Positions 1-6,178 of a DNA stretch of 6,178 bases are shown piece by piece. Within the stretch, counting starts at the first letter, position 1; each line of letters begins with the position of its first letter. The position numbers and the translations under genes are program-made. The notes beneath the pieces were generated by a model. It was not told where the DNA came from, did not search any database, and was given only the letters and a program-made list of their open reading frames with translations. Source of the stretch: Bacteroidales bacterium (GTDB taxonomy: Bacteria > Bacteroidota > Bacteroidia > Bacteroidales > WCHB1-69); the NCBI GenBank assembly GCA_028684405.1, contig JAQUGA010000154.1, positions 1 through 6,178 on the forward strand, read 5' to 3'.

Positions 1-1127
1 AACTTTTGGCAAAAGGGCAAGTGGAGCGTATTGGACTTGAAATGGGCGAGTTTACTCATAAACCAGTAGGAAAAGAAAAATATTACATTCAAGCCCCAAT
101 GCCCGATCATGAAACAGGTATTAATTTTATTTTAGAAGCCCTAACCGATGCTGAACACGGTGTTATTGAAAATGTTGAAGAAATTAAAGCATGTGGTCAC
201 AGGGTTGCTCACGGTGGTGAGTATTTTCCTGTAAGTGCAATCGTAGACGAAGATGTAAAGAAAAAAATTAACGAATTATGTGAGTTGGCACCTCTTCATA
301 ATCCAGCCAACCTAAAAGGGATTTTGGTAATGGAGAAATTATTGCCAGGTGTGCCTCAAGTAGCTGTTTTTGATACGTCTTTCCACCAAACAATGCCCCC
401 AGAAGCATTCTTATATGCCATTCCATTCGATTATTATCAAGTGCATAAAATACGTCGCTACGGTTTTCATGGAACCAGCCATAAATTTGTTGCTGCAAAA
501 GGAGCAAAAATGATTGGTGAAAACTGGGAAAATTTAAATATTGTCACGTGTCACTTAGGAAATGGAGGCTCTATTGCCGCTATTAAAAATGGTAAATCCA
601 TTGATACATCCATGGGATTTACCCCCGTTGAAGGTTTGATGATGGGAACACGCTCTGGTGATCTAGACATTGGTGCTTTGTTGTACATTGCTGAAAATGA
701 AAAATTGGATATTAAAGGAATGAATAATTTGGTAAACAAACGCTCAGGATTGTGCGGTATATCTGGAGTTGGTTCGGATATGAGAGATATAGAAGCAGAA
801 GCCAAAAAAGGAAATCAAAGAGCACAATATTCATTGGATATGTTTGCCTATAAAGTGAAAAAATACATTGGAGCATATGCTGCGTCCATGGGTGGAGTAG
901 ATTTGATTATTTTCACTGGTGGGATTGGCGAAAATGCTCGCGATATTCGTTATAATGTTTGCAAAGATTTAGCTTTCCTTGGTGTTGATTTTGATGAAAA
1001 GAAAAATCAAGAAATTATAGGAACGGATGCCATTTTGACAAAAGAAGGTTCCAAAACGAAAGTTCTTGTGGTTACAACCGATGAAGAGTTTGTAATTGCA
1101 AATGATACCTATAAACTGGTAAAATAA
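1..1127 (+). CDS. ackA: Acetate kinase, 5'-truncated by the window edge
   Basis: Acetate kinase interconverts acetyl phosphate plus ADP and acetate plus ATP, the last ATP-yielding step of acetate fermentation in the cytosol. The frame is open from base 3, so the true start lies upstream; about 25 residues are missing, including the N-terminal phosphate-binding NxGSSS signature. The TTG at 6 is not a real start. Visible landmarks are HRVAHGGE (Arg codon at 201), VFDTSFHQ (catalytic Asp codon at 372), YGFHGTSHK (His codon at 468), the second family signature CHLGNGGSIAA (about 558-590), GTRSGDLD (catalytic Arg codon at 651), the FTGGIGENA nucleotide-binding loop (about 912-938) and the C-terminal TTDEEFVIA (metal-binding Glu region, about 1074-1100). 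All expected catalytic residues in the visible part are present, so the enzyme looks functional. In many Bacteroidota pta lies directly upstream; that cannot be seen here. A strong terminator follows the stop at once, making this the last gene of its transcript. Confidence 0.97.
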   Translation, partial: LLAKGQVERIGLEMGEFTHKPVGKEKYYIQAPMPDHETGINFILEALTDAEHGVIENVEEIKACGHRVAHGGEYFPVSAIVDEDVKKKINELCELAPLHNPANLKGILVMEKLLPGVPQVAVFDTSFHQTMPPEAFLYAIPFDYYQVHKIRRYGFHGTSHKFVAAKGAKMIGENWENLNIVTCHLGNGGSIAAIKNGKSIDTSMGFTPVEGLMMGTRSGDLDIGALLYIAENEKLDIKGMNNLVNKRSGLCGISGVGSDMRDIEAEAKKGNQRAQYSLDMFAYKVKKYIGAYAASMGGVDLIIFTGGIGENARDIRYNVCKDLAFLGVDFDEKKNQEIIGTDAILTKEGSKTKVLVVTTDEEFVIANDTYKLVK

Positions 1128-1133
1128 TTTATG

Positions 1134-1176
1134 ACATCAGCAAGAAAAATAACATTTTTCTTGCTGATGTTTTTTT
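1134..1176 (+). terminator. Rho-independent terminator after ackA
   Basis: A perfect 17-bp inverted repeat (1134-1150 pairing with 1154-1170) encloses a three-base AAC loop and runs directly into a T-tract (1170-1176). It begins 7 bases after the ackA stop codon. The other side of the stem has no matching T-run on the minus strand, so it works for + strand transcription only. It cleanly separates ackA from the operon downstream. Confidence 0.93.
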
Positions 1177-1302
1177 GTGTTTTCAACATCCATCCATTTT
1201 TCAAAAGGAACAAAGAAGTTGGCGTTTTCTGGTAGGTATTACGGCATATATATAGCTTCAGATAATAACATTGCCAGATTGTTTTTTTAATTATTGCGAC
1301 TA

Positions 1303-1329
1303 TTGATTTTAAAAACTTTCTTATCTTTA
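1303..1329 (+). promoter_or_regulatory. Candidate promoter for the KAS III operon
   Basis: TATCTTTA at 1322-1329 matches the Bacteroidota -7 consensus TAnnTTTG except for the last base. A TTG at 1303-1305 could serve as the -33 element, with a 16-base gap, slightly short for this promoter class. It would give a leader of roughly 45 bases before the ATG at 1381. The strong terminator upstream means the operon needs its own promoter, and this is the best match in 1177-1380. The match is imperfect, so the call is tentative. Confidence 0.38.
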
Positions 1330-1346
1330 CCAAAATTAAATATTTA

Positions 1347-1371
1347 GAAACATTGCTTCATTGAAACATTG
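1347..1371 (+). repeat. 9-bp direct repeat just before the KAS III gene
   Basis: GAAACATTG occurs at 1347-1355 and again at 1363-1371, a 16-base period with a 7-base spacer. The second copy ends 9 bases before the chosen ATG start. The repeat is directly visible. Whether it binds a regulator or is chance in AT-rich sequence cannot be told from this window. Confidence 0.5.
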
Positions 1372-1380
1372 TATGAATAT

Positions 1381-2391
1381 ATGAACGCTAAAATTAAAAA
1401 TATTTATTATTATCTGCCTAAGCGATTGGTAACAAACAAAGATTTGATAGCCGAAAATCCAATGTGGGACTTGACTTCTGTTGCCAAAAACACGGGTGTA
1501 GAGCAGCGCTATTTTGCCGAAGAAGGCGAAACGTCCTTGGACTTGTCTGTAGGTGCTTGTAAAAAGTTTTTCAACGAATCTGGAGTAGATCCACGCCAAA
1601 TCGACTGCATTTTGTATTGTTCCAATACTCAAGATTATGTTATGCCCGGAAACTCTGCTCTGTTGCATCGTCATTTCGATTTCCGAATGGATGTGATGGC
1701 TTTTGATATTACCATGGCATGTTCTGGTTATGTTTATGCGTTAACCATTGCCAAGTCATTAATTGCTTCTTCGGTCGTTCAAAATGTGATGCTTGTTACG
1801 GCGGACACGTATTCTAAATTAGTTCATAAACGAGATCGTTCTGCTCGTGCTCTTTTTGGCGATGCGGCCACTCTTACGTATTTGGTGCCTTGCAATGACG
1901 AACAAGGCCTTATTGCTCAATCGCTGGCCACGGAAGGAAAGTTTTATAAGAAATTTTATGTTCCTGCCGGAGGTTTTAGAAATCCCACGTCCGACTCTAG
2001 CTCGCAAGACTACATCGATAATGCCGGAAATATGCGTTCGGATGAAAATCTATGGATGGACGGACTGGGTGTTTTCAATTTTATTCGTTCAAAAGTACCC
2101 GAACATTTGTTTGGTTTTTTAGACAGTCGTCAATTAAAAATCAAAGATATTGACCTTTTTGTATTTCATCAAGCTAGTTTATTAACTTTGGATACTCTTC
2201 AAAAATCTCTCAAAATTCCCAATGAGAGAATGTTTAAAAACATTCGTAAATATGGAAATACCGCATCTTCTTCCATTCCTTTGGCACTTTCCGAAGCCTT
2301 GCATGAAGGACTTATCATCAAAGGGAATTTAGTTTTGGTGTCGGGTTTTGGTGTCGGATTGTCGTACGGTTCAGCTCTAATCCAATTCTGA
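1381..2391 (+). CDS. Ketoacyl-ACP synthase III-like protein (FabH family)
   Basis: This 336-residue cytosolic thiolase-fold enzyme belongs to the KAS III family, which condenses an acyl thioester with malonyl-ACP or transfers an acyl group. The Cys-His-Asn triad is complete: C114 in MACSGYVYAL, H263 in VFHQAS and N293 in KYGNTASSSIP. The C-terminal GFGVGLSYGSALIQF is the typical closing strand and loop. Two half-domains are visible, with the ACP_syn_III core around residues 105-185 and the C-terminal domain around 248-336. I start at ATG 1381; an in-frame TTG at 1369 would add only MYEY, and family members begin close to the AKIxxIxYYLP stretch. After HQAS the position of E. coli FabH Arg249, used in ACP/CoA docking, is Leu268. 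With the location beside carbohydrate-modifying genes, this argues for a specialised synthase rather than the housekeeping FabH. Its stop overlaps the next start by one base (TGATG), indicating coupled translation. The substrate is unknown. Confidence 0.9.
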   Translation: MNAKIKNIYYYLPKRLVTNKDLIAENPMWDLTSVAKNTGVEQRYFAEEGETSLDLSVGACKKFFNESGVDPRQIDCILYCSNTQDYVMPGNSALLHRHFDFRMDVMAFDITMACSGYVYALTIAKSLIASSVVQNVMLVTADTYSKLVHKRDRSARALFGDAATLTYLVPCNDEQGLIAQSLATEGKFYKKFYVPAGGFRNPTSDSSSQDYIDNAGNMRSDENLWMDGLGVFNFIRSKVPEHLFGFLDSRQLKIKDIDLFVFHQASLLTLDTLQKSLKIPNERMFKNIRKYGNTASSSIPLALSEALHEGLIIKGNLVLVSGFGVGLSYGSALIQF

Positions 2392-3692
2392 TGAATGCAC
2401 CAATTATCCATATAGTCACAGATGAAAAAACGCCTCGGCTCGAGTATGTGCTTGATTTTATGTTTAATCAAGTCTTGCAAACGCCCTTTCGTTTGCATTT
2501 AAGTCAGAGTGCTGAAATTCCATCGGAGAATGTGATTTATTATGGAAAAGAGAGTCCCTCTCAAAAAATATGGATAAAAGCACATCCTTTATTGTTTGAC
2601 AAGAGCAATGATTTTGTGAAGTTTAAAACTGTTAATTATCAGTTGTTTACTTATCCTTTTGCGGTCGATAAAGGCGGTATTTTGCCTTTTGATCCTTTTG
2701 CTATCGCCTTTTATTTTTTATCACAATACGAAGAGCAAACCAATAAAATCACCTTGGACGAGCATCAACGCTTTTGTGTAGCCGATTCTCAAATTGCACC
2801 CTATATTCACTATCCAATGGTAGATACTATTTGTAAGGTTCTGAAATTGAGGTTGATGGGTTTGGGGGTTTTATTTGCCAAACAAGAAAATCGATATTCT
2901 TTTCTTCCTACTTTTGATATTGATATTGCGTATGCTCATCAAGCAAAATCCTTAAAAAGACATTTTTTGGGAACAGCCAAGCTTGGAGCGAAATTTAAAT
3001 ACAAAGAATTTAGCGAACGAGTGTGCGTTTGGGTAGGACTGAAGGGCGATCCATATGATGTTTTTGATGAATTGCTCGAGGTTTTTGATCAACATCAAGT
3101 GAAGGCTCTTTTTTTTGCTCTGATGGCTAAAAGCGGAAAGTATAATAACAACAATTCAATTTTTTCGCCTTTGTATCATAATTTATTGAAAAAGTTGAAC
3201 CAAAAACAAAATGTTTTTCTGCATAGTTCGTTTAATACCATGGATGAACCTACATTATTAATTGAAGAAAAAAAAGTCTTGGAGAAAATATTAAATACCG
3301 AAATCAAAGCAAATAGACAGCATTTTTTACGATTTTCGTTGCCCGAATATTGGAAAATGTTGATTGAAAATAATATTTCTAACGACCATTCACAAGGGTT
3401 TCATGATACCTGGGGATACCGTTGTGGTACTTCATTTTCGCATAAGGCTTACGATGTGAAAAATGACAAAGTTTTACCATTGATGGTGCATCCCTTTACC
3501 TTTATGGATACGGCATTGATAAAGATGTGTAAAGATGATGTTGTAAAGGTTCATGAAATAATGATTGATATTATTTTGGATGCCAAAAAAGACGGAATTC
3601 CCTGCACGGGCGTATGGCATAATTATGCGATGCCGAAAGGCAGTTTATATCTGGAAAATTTTATGGATGTTCTTAAATATGCTTGTTTATGA
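2391..3692 (+). CDS. Polysaccharide deacetylase-like protein with N-terminal DUF7033-type domain
   Basis: This 433-residue protein resembles a Bacteroidota family with a NodB-like fold preceded by a domain of about 165 residues, which I take to be DUF7033. The N-terminal domain carries the hallmark LPFDPFAIAFYFLSQYEE (residues 98-115). The NodB-like part starts at TFDID (174-178, D176 and D178). It continues with the histidine motif LHSSF (H278), RQHFLRF (R309, H311), GYRCGTSF (R344) and a C-terminal VWHN (H410). NodB enzymes remove N-acetyl groups from GlcNAc-type sugars with a metal held by Asp and two His residues. Here motif 2 has only the first His, with Asn at the usual second His position, so activity is plausible but unproven. 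No signal peptide or membrane segment is evident, suggesting a cytoplasmic location. Both ends overlap neighbouring genes (TGATG before, ATGA after). Acting on a lipid-linked or nucleotide sugar precursor would fit but is inference. Confidence 0.82.
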   Translation: MNAPIIHIVTDEKTPRLEYVLDFMFNQVLQTPFRLHLSQSAEIPSENVIYYGKESPSQKIWIKAHPLLFDKSNDFVKFKTVNYQLFTYPFAVDKGGILPFDPFAIAFYFLSQYEEQTNKITLDEHQRFCVADSQIAPYIHYPMVDTICKVLKLRLMGLGVLFAKQENRYSFLPTFDIDIAYAHQAKSLKRHFLGTAKLGAKFKYKEFSERVCVWVGLKGDPYDVFDELLEVFDQHQVKALFFALMAKSGKYNNNNSIFSPLYHNLLKKLNQKQNVFLHSSFNTMDEPTLLIEEKKVLEKILNTEIKANRQHFLRFSLPEYWKMLIENNISNDHSQGFHDTWGYRCGTSFSHKAYDVKNDKVLPLMVHPFTFMDTALIKMCKDDVVKVHEIMIDIILDAKKDGIPCTGVWHNYAMPKGSLYLENFMDVLKYACL

Positions 3693-4633
3693 ACATAAGA
3701 TATGTAGAAAACAAACATATAAATAGGAAAAAATGGGATACATGTGTGCAAAACTCCATTAATATGAGAATTTATGCCACATCTTGGTATTTAGAAATGG
3801 TATCGGAGGATTGGGATGCTTTAATTTTAAATGATTATGAAGCGGTAATGCCTCTTCCTTTCCGAAAGAAAAATGCGATAAAATATGTATATCCACCCTT
3901 TTTTGCACCTCAAATGGGTATTTTTTCTAAAACAGGAGTGTCTGAAGTTTTGACAGAGGCTTTTTTAAAGGCGATACCTTCTCGTTTTTTTGTGGTCGAA
4001 ATGCGTTTAAATTCGCAAATGAAAGTGGAGGGAGAAATAGTTTTAGAAAATTCGCGAACATTTTTGCTCGATCTTGTTGAACCTTATGAGCAGTTAAGAG
4101 CTCGTTTTTCGAAGAACATTAAACGAAATATCAAAAAAGCAGAAAATGCTGGTTTAACAATTACGAAAACGGGTTCAGTTGGCGATATTATCAGACTTTT
4201 TGTGAGCAATAAAGCTTCCGATAATGCCAATTTTGAGGAGCGAGATTATGCTCGATTGGCGCGTTTGGTAAATATTTTCTTGTCTCTTAAAATGGGACAT
4301 CTTTGGATGGTTTACGATGCTCATAATACTTTGCAAGCAGGTGCTTTTTTTGTTCATTATCTAAATTATTCTGCTTTTTTGTTTTCCGGACGGGGAGCCA
4401 ATTCGAGTGATAATGGTGCGATGTCTTTTCTGATTAATGAATATATAAAGGAAAATTCGGGCAGAGATATTGTTTTTGACTTTTGTGGTTCGAACGATGT
4501 TAATTTAGCTCGATTTTATGCCGGTTTTGGCGCCAGACCTTCCTATTATCAGGTCTTGCAATATTTTCCAGGAAACTCAATGCTGAAAAAAACGCAATAT
4601 AAAATGTATAAATGGTTAAAAAGTAAAATGTAA
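3689..4633 (+). CDS. FemAB/GNAT-fold acyltransferase (Acetyltransf_6-like)
   Basis: This 314-residue protein looks like the GNAT-superfamily proteins often paired with polysaccharide deacetylases in Bacteroidota. The N-terminal half has the YATSWYLEMV...WDAL...YEAVMPLPFRKK pattern. The middle has SKNIKRNIKKAENAGL (141-156), the basic segment typical of FemAB-like and Acetyltransf_6 proteins. The C-terminal half has a second GNAT-like part ending in FDFCGSND (263-270) and LARFYAGFGARPSYY, where relatives have FDF(S/E)GS. Such proteins transfer an acyl or aminoacyl group to an amine. I start at ATG 3689, which gives a 4-base ATGA overlap with the previous stop; a TTG at 3683 would add two residues. 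No membrane segment or signal peptide is apparent. The basic C-terminal tail (KKTQYKMYKWLKSK) could touch membrane or nucleic acid, but this is speculative. The donor and acceptor cannot be read from the sequence; an acyl thioester related to the KAS III product is one possibility. Confidence 0.8.
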   Translation: MNIRYVENKHINRKKWDTCVQNSINMRIYATSWYLEMVSEDWDALILNDYEAVMPLPFRKKNAIKYVYPPFFAPQMGIFSKTGVSEVLTEAFLKAIPSRFFVVEMRLNSQMKVEGEIVLENSRTFLLDLVEPYEQLRARFSKNIKRNIKKAENAGLTITKTGSVGDIIRLFVSNKASDNANFEERDYARLARLVNIFLSLKMGHLWMVYDAHNTLQAGAFFVHYLNYSAFLFSGRGANSSDNGAMSFLINEYIKENSGRDIVFDFCGSNDVNLARFYAGFGARPSYYQVLQYFPGNSMLKKTQYKMYKWLKSKM

Positions 4634-4658
4634 TCTGCTGTTACACGAGATATTTTAG

Positions 4659-4666
4659 TATTTTTG
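4659..4666 (+). promoter_or_regulatory. Bacteroidota-type -7 promoter element for upp
   Basis: TATTTTTG is an exact match to TAnnTTTG. It lies 26 bases before the upp ATG in the 59-base gap after the GNAT gene. The expected -33 TTG is represented only by CTG at 4638-4640, with an 18-base gap. No terminator hairpin was found between the GNAT stop and upp, so upp may be read both from this site and by read-through from the upstream operon. Confidence 0.5.
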
Positions 4667-4692
4667 AAGCATATAACTAACGCGACAAACTT

Positions 4693-5352
4693 ATGGTAAA
4701 AAATTTAGGAGCAAACAACACCATTTTAAATTCTTTTTTAGCTGAAATCAGATGCGTAAAAGTACAGGAAGACAGCATGCGTTTTCGTCGCAATATGGAA
4801 CGCCTGGGCGAGATATTTGCGTATGAAATCAGCAAGACTTTAGACTATAAAACAGTGGATGTTCATACTCCATTGGGCGAAGCCAGTATGTCAGTGGTGT
4901 CAGAACAACCTGTTTTAGGAACGATTTTAAGAGCGGGTTTGCCTTTGCACCAAGGTGTCTTGAATTATTTTGACAGATCGGAAAATGCTTTTATTTCTGC
5001 TTTTCGTCGTCACTATAAAGATGGTAGTTTCGAAATAAAAATTGATTATATGTCTAGTCCAGTATTGAATGACAGGGTGATGATTTTGGTCGATCCAATG
5101 TTGGCAACAGGTCAATCCATGGTTTTAACCATAAAAGAAATACTAGCAAATCATGGCAAACCCAAACATATTCATATAGTATCTGCTATTGCAAGCTCCG
5201 AAGGTGTCGATTACGTGAAGAGGCATATGGGTGGCGTTCAGTATACGATATGGACAGCTGCTATTGATGATGAGCTTACGGCTCAAGCCTATATTGTACC
5301 GGGTTTGGGAGATGCCTGTGATTTGGCATACGGTACAAAAACCTGCGAATAA
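4693..5352 (+). CDS. upp: Uracil phosphoribosyltransferase
   Basis: This 219-residue cytosolic enzyme makes UMP from uracil and PRPP in pyrimidine salvage. Its length fits the family, which usually has about 208-220 residues. The N-terminal SMRFRRNMERLGEIFAYEIS segment is typical, followed by TILRAGLPLHQGVL (substrate-binding loop) and the PRPP-binding loop VDPMLATGQS (residues 133-142). The C-terminal uracil-binding segment reads YIVPGLGDACD, where the family norm is GDAGD; Cys209 replaces that Gly. The ATG at 4693 is the natural start, since the conserved ILNSFLAEIR region begins about ten residues later. The gene has a candidate promoter of its own and shows no functional link with the preceding carbohydrate genes. 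The next gene begins 24 bases after the stop on the same strand, so co-transcription with it is likely. Confidence 0.95.
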   Translation: MVKNLGANNTILNSFLAEIRCVKVQEDSMRFRRNMERLGEIFAYEISKTLDYKTVDVHTPLGEASMSVVSEQPVLGTILRAGLPLHQGVLNYFDRSENAFISAFRRHYKDGSFEIKIDYMSSPVLNDRVMILVDPMLATGQSMVLTIKEILANHGKPKHIHIVSAIASSEGVDYVKRHMGGVQYTIWTAAIDDELTAQAYIVPGLGDACDLAYGTKTCE

Positions 5353-5376
5353 AATTATCCATAAACACGTTTTCTC

Positions 5377-6178
5377 GTGAAGCAACTGATTCTCGAAAAT
5401 ATAGCCATTGCCTTAACTTCGATTCGGTCGCACATGACGCGTACTGTGCTTACAGTGATGATTATTGCTTTTGGAATAATGGCTTTGGTTGGTATTTTAA
5501 CCGCAATTGATGCGATTCAAAATTCCATAAAATCAAATTTCTCAGTGATGGGAGCCAATACTTTTACCATTCAAAATCGTGATTTTGGTGGAGGCGGACA
5601 CGGTAGAAGGGTGGATATGCGTGCAATATCTTATTCAGAAGCAATTCAGTTTAAAAAAAGATTTGAAATGCCCGCCAGCATATCCATCAACTACAATGCT
5701 TCGTCTTCGGTGGAGGTGAAATATGCCGAAGAAAAGACAAATCCTAATATTGGAGTGATGGGAGTGGACGAAAATTATCTTCAAAATTCTGGCTACACGC
5801 TCGAATTGGGACGGAATTTTACGCCCGATGAGTCTGGCGGAGGTGCTAGTGTTGTTATTATTGGAAAAGAAATTGCTAAAAATATTTTCAAAAATGATGA
5901 AAATCCTTTGGATAAAGAGATTTTTGTGGGCGCAGTAAGATACCGAACAATTGGCGTTTTGGCTTCCAAAGGAAGCAGTTTTGGTTTTTCTGGAGATAGA
6001 AACTGCTTTGTGCCTCTGAATAATGCACGTTATAATTTCCCTCGACCCAATCTATCGTTCAATGTAAGTGTAATGGTTTATAATTCGGAAATGCTAGAAG
6101 AGGCGATTCGGGAGGCTACGGGAGTATTTAGAATAATTCGTAAAGTCAGAATTGGTGAACCCGATAATTTTGTGATTG
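5377..6178 (+). CDS. ABC transporter permease, MacB/FtsX family, 3'-truncated by the window edge
   Basis: An open frame runs from GTG 5377 to the window end (267 residues visible, no stop). The N-terminus begins KQLILENIAIALTSIRSH, the short cytoplasmic helix usual for this family. One membrane helix follows (about residues 22-44), then a large extracytoplasmic region with MacB_PCD-like landmarks. These are a glycine-rich stretch after FTIQNR (71-76), GVMGVDENYL before ELGRNF (G145, R146), VVIIGKEIAKNIF (159-171), TIGVLASKG (191-199) and CFVPLNNAR (210-218). The remaining three or so helices lie beyond the window. GTG is chosen because the in-frame stop at 5362 leaves no ATG upstream, and the first internal ATG (5434) would delete the conserved N-terminal helix. 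No ABC ATPase gene is visible. Family members export macrolides, peptides or lipoproteins, or act in mechanotransmission; the substrate here cannot be told. Confidence 0.9.
   Translation, partial: MKQLILENIAIALTSIRSHMTRTVLTVMIIAFGIMALVGILTAIDAIQNSIKSNFSVMGANTFTIQNRDFGGGGHGRRVDMRAISYSEAIQFKKRFEMPASISINYNASSSVEVKYAEEKTNPNIGVMGVDENYLQNSGYTLELGRNFTPDESGGGASVVIIGKEIAKNIFKNDENPLDKEIFVGAVRYRTIGVLASKGSSFGFSGDRNCFVPLNNARYNFPRPNLSFNVSVMVYNSEMLEEAIREATGVFRIIRKVRIGEPDNFVI

Noticed and set aside
6..8. TTG as the start of acetate kinase
   Set aside because: The frame stays open upstream to base 3, and the essential N-terminal NxGSSS signature is missing, so the true start lies before the window.
1177..1302. 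A small RNA, riboswitch or mobile-element remnant in the gap after ackA
   Set aside because: No strong secondary structure, terminal inverted repeat or coding remnant could be seen there.
1109..1333. A 74-codon minus-strand reading frame between ackA and the KAS III gene
   Set aside because: It runs straight through the ackA terminator hairpin and the end of ackA, has a low-complexity Lys/Ile-rich composition and resembles no family I know; best explained as AT-rich chance.
1336..1674. A 112-codon minus-strand reading frame over the start of the KAS III gene
   Set aside because: It is antisense to a well-conserved gene with an intact catalytic triad and shows no recognisable motif.
1847..2122. 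A 91-codon + strand reading frame inside the KAS III gene
   Set aside because: It is an alternative frame of a conserved coding region, with no domain signature.
4634..4658. A terminator after the FemAB/GNAT gene
   Set aside because: Only a 4-bp pairing (ATCT with AGAT) was found, with no T-tract next to it; too weak to call.

Overview
The window most likely comes from an AT-rich member of the Bacteroidota, probably a fermentative Bacteroidales-type bacterium. Three things suggest this. The proteins resemble Bacteroidota versions of their families. There is an exact match to the Bacteroidota -7 promoter element (TAnnTTTG) before upp. Clear Shine-Dalgarno sequences are absent before the starts. 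No sequence search was run, so the taxon is an inference.

All six genes lie on the + strand. (1) Bases 1-1127 are acetate kinase (ackA), lacking only its first 25 or so residues, closed by a very strong rho-independent terminator at 1134-1176. (2) A gap of about 200 bases (1177-1380) holds a weak candidate promoter and a 9-bp direct repeat. (3) Three tightly overlapping genes follow: a ketoacyl-ACP synthase III-like enzyme (1381-2391), a polysaccharide-deacetylase-like protein (2391-3692) and a FemAB/GNAT-type acyltransferase (3689-4633). They are joined by a 1-nt (TGATG) and a 4-nt (ATGA) overlap, so they are almost certainly one translationally coupled operon. (4) A 59-base gap with a good promoter candidate leads to upp, uracil phosphoribosyltransferase (4693-5352). 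(5) From 5377 to the end runs the N-terminal part of a MacB/FtsX-type ABC transporter permease that starts at GTG and is cut by the window edge.

ackA and upp are housekeeping genes: ATP and acetate from acetyl phosphate, and pyrimidine salvage. The interesting part is the middle operon. A KAS III makes or transfers an acyl group, a NodB-fold protein could remove an N-acetyl group from a sugar, and a FemAB/GNAT-fold protein could attach an acyl or aminoacyl group to an amine. Together they suggest deacetylation followed by re-acylation of a cell-envelope glycan or glycolipid. That function is a hypothesis drawn from fold and gene order. The window holds no glycosyltransferase, flippase or acyl carrier protein, so those would have to be encoded elsewhere. 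No RNA genes, CRISPR arrays, insertion sequences or phage genes were seen.
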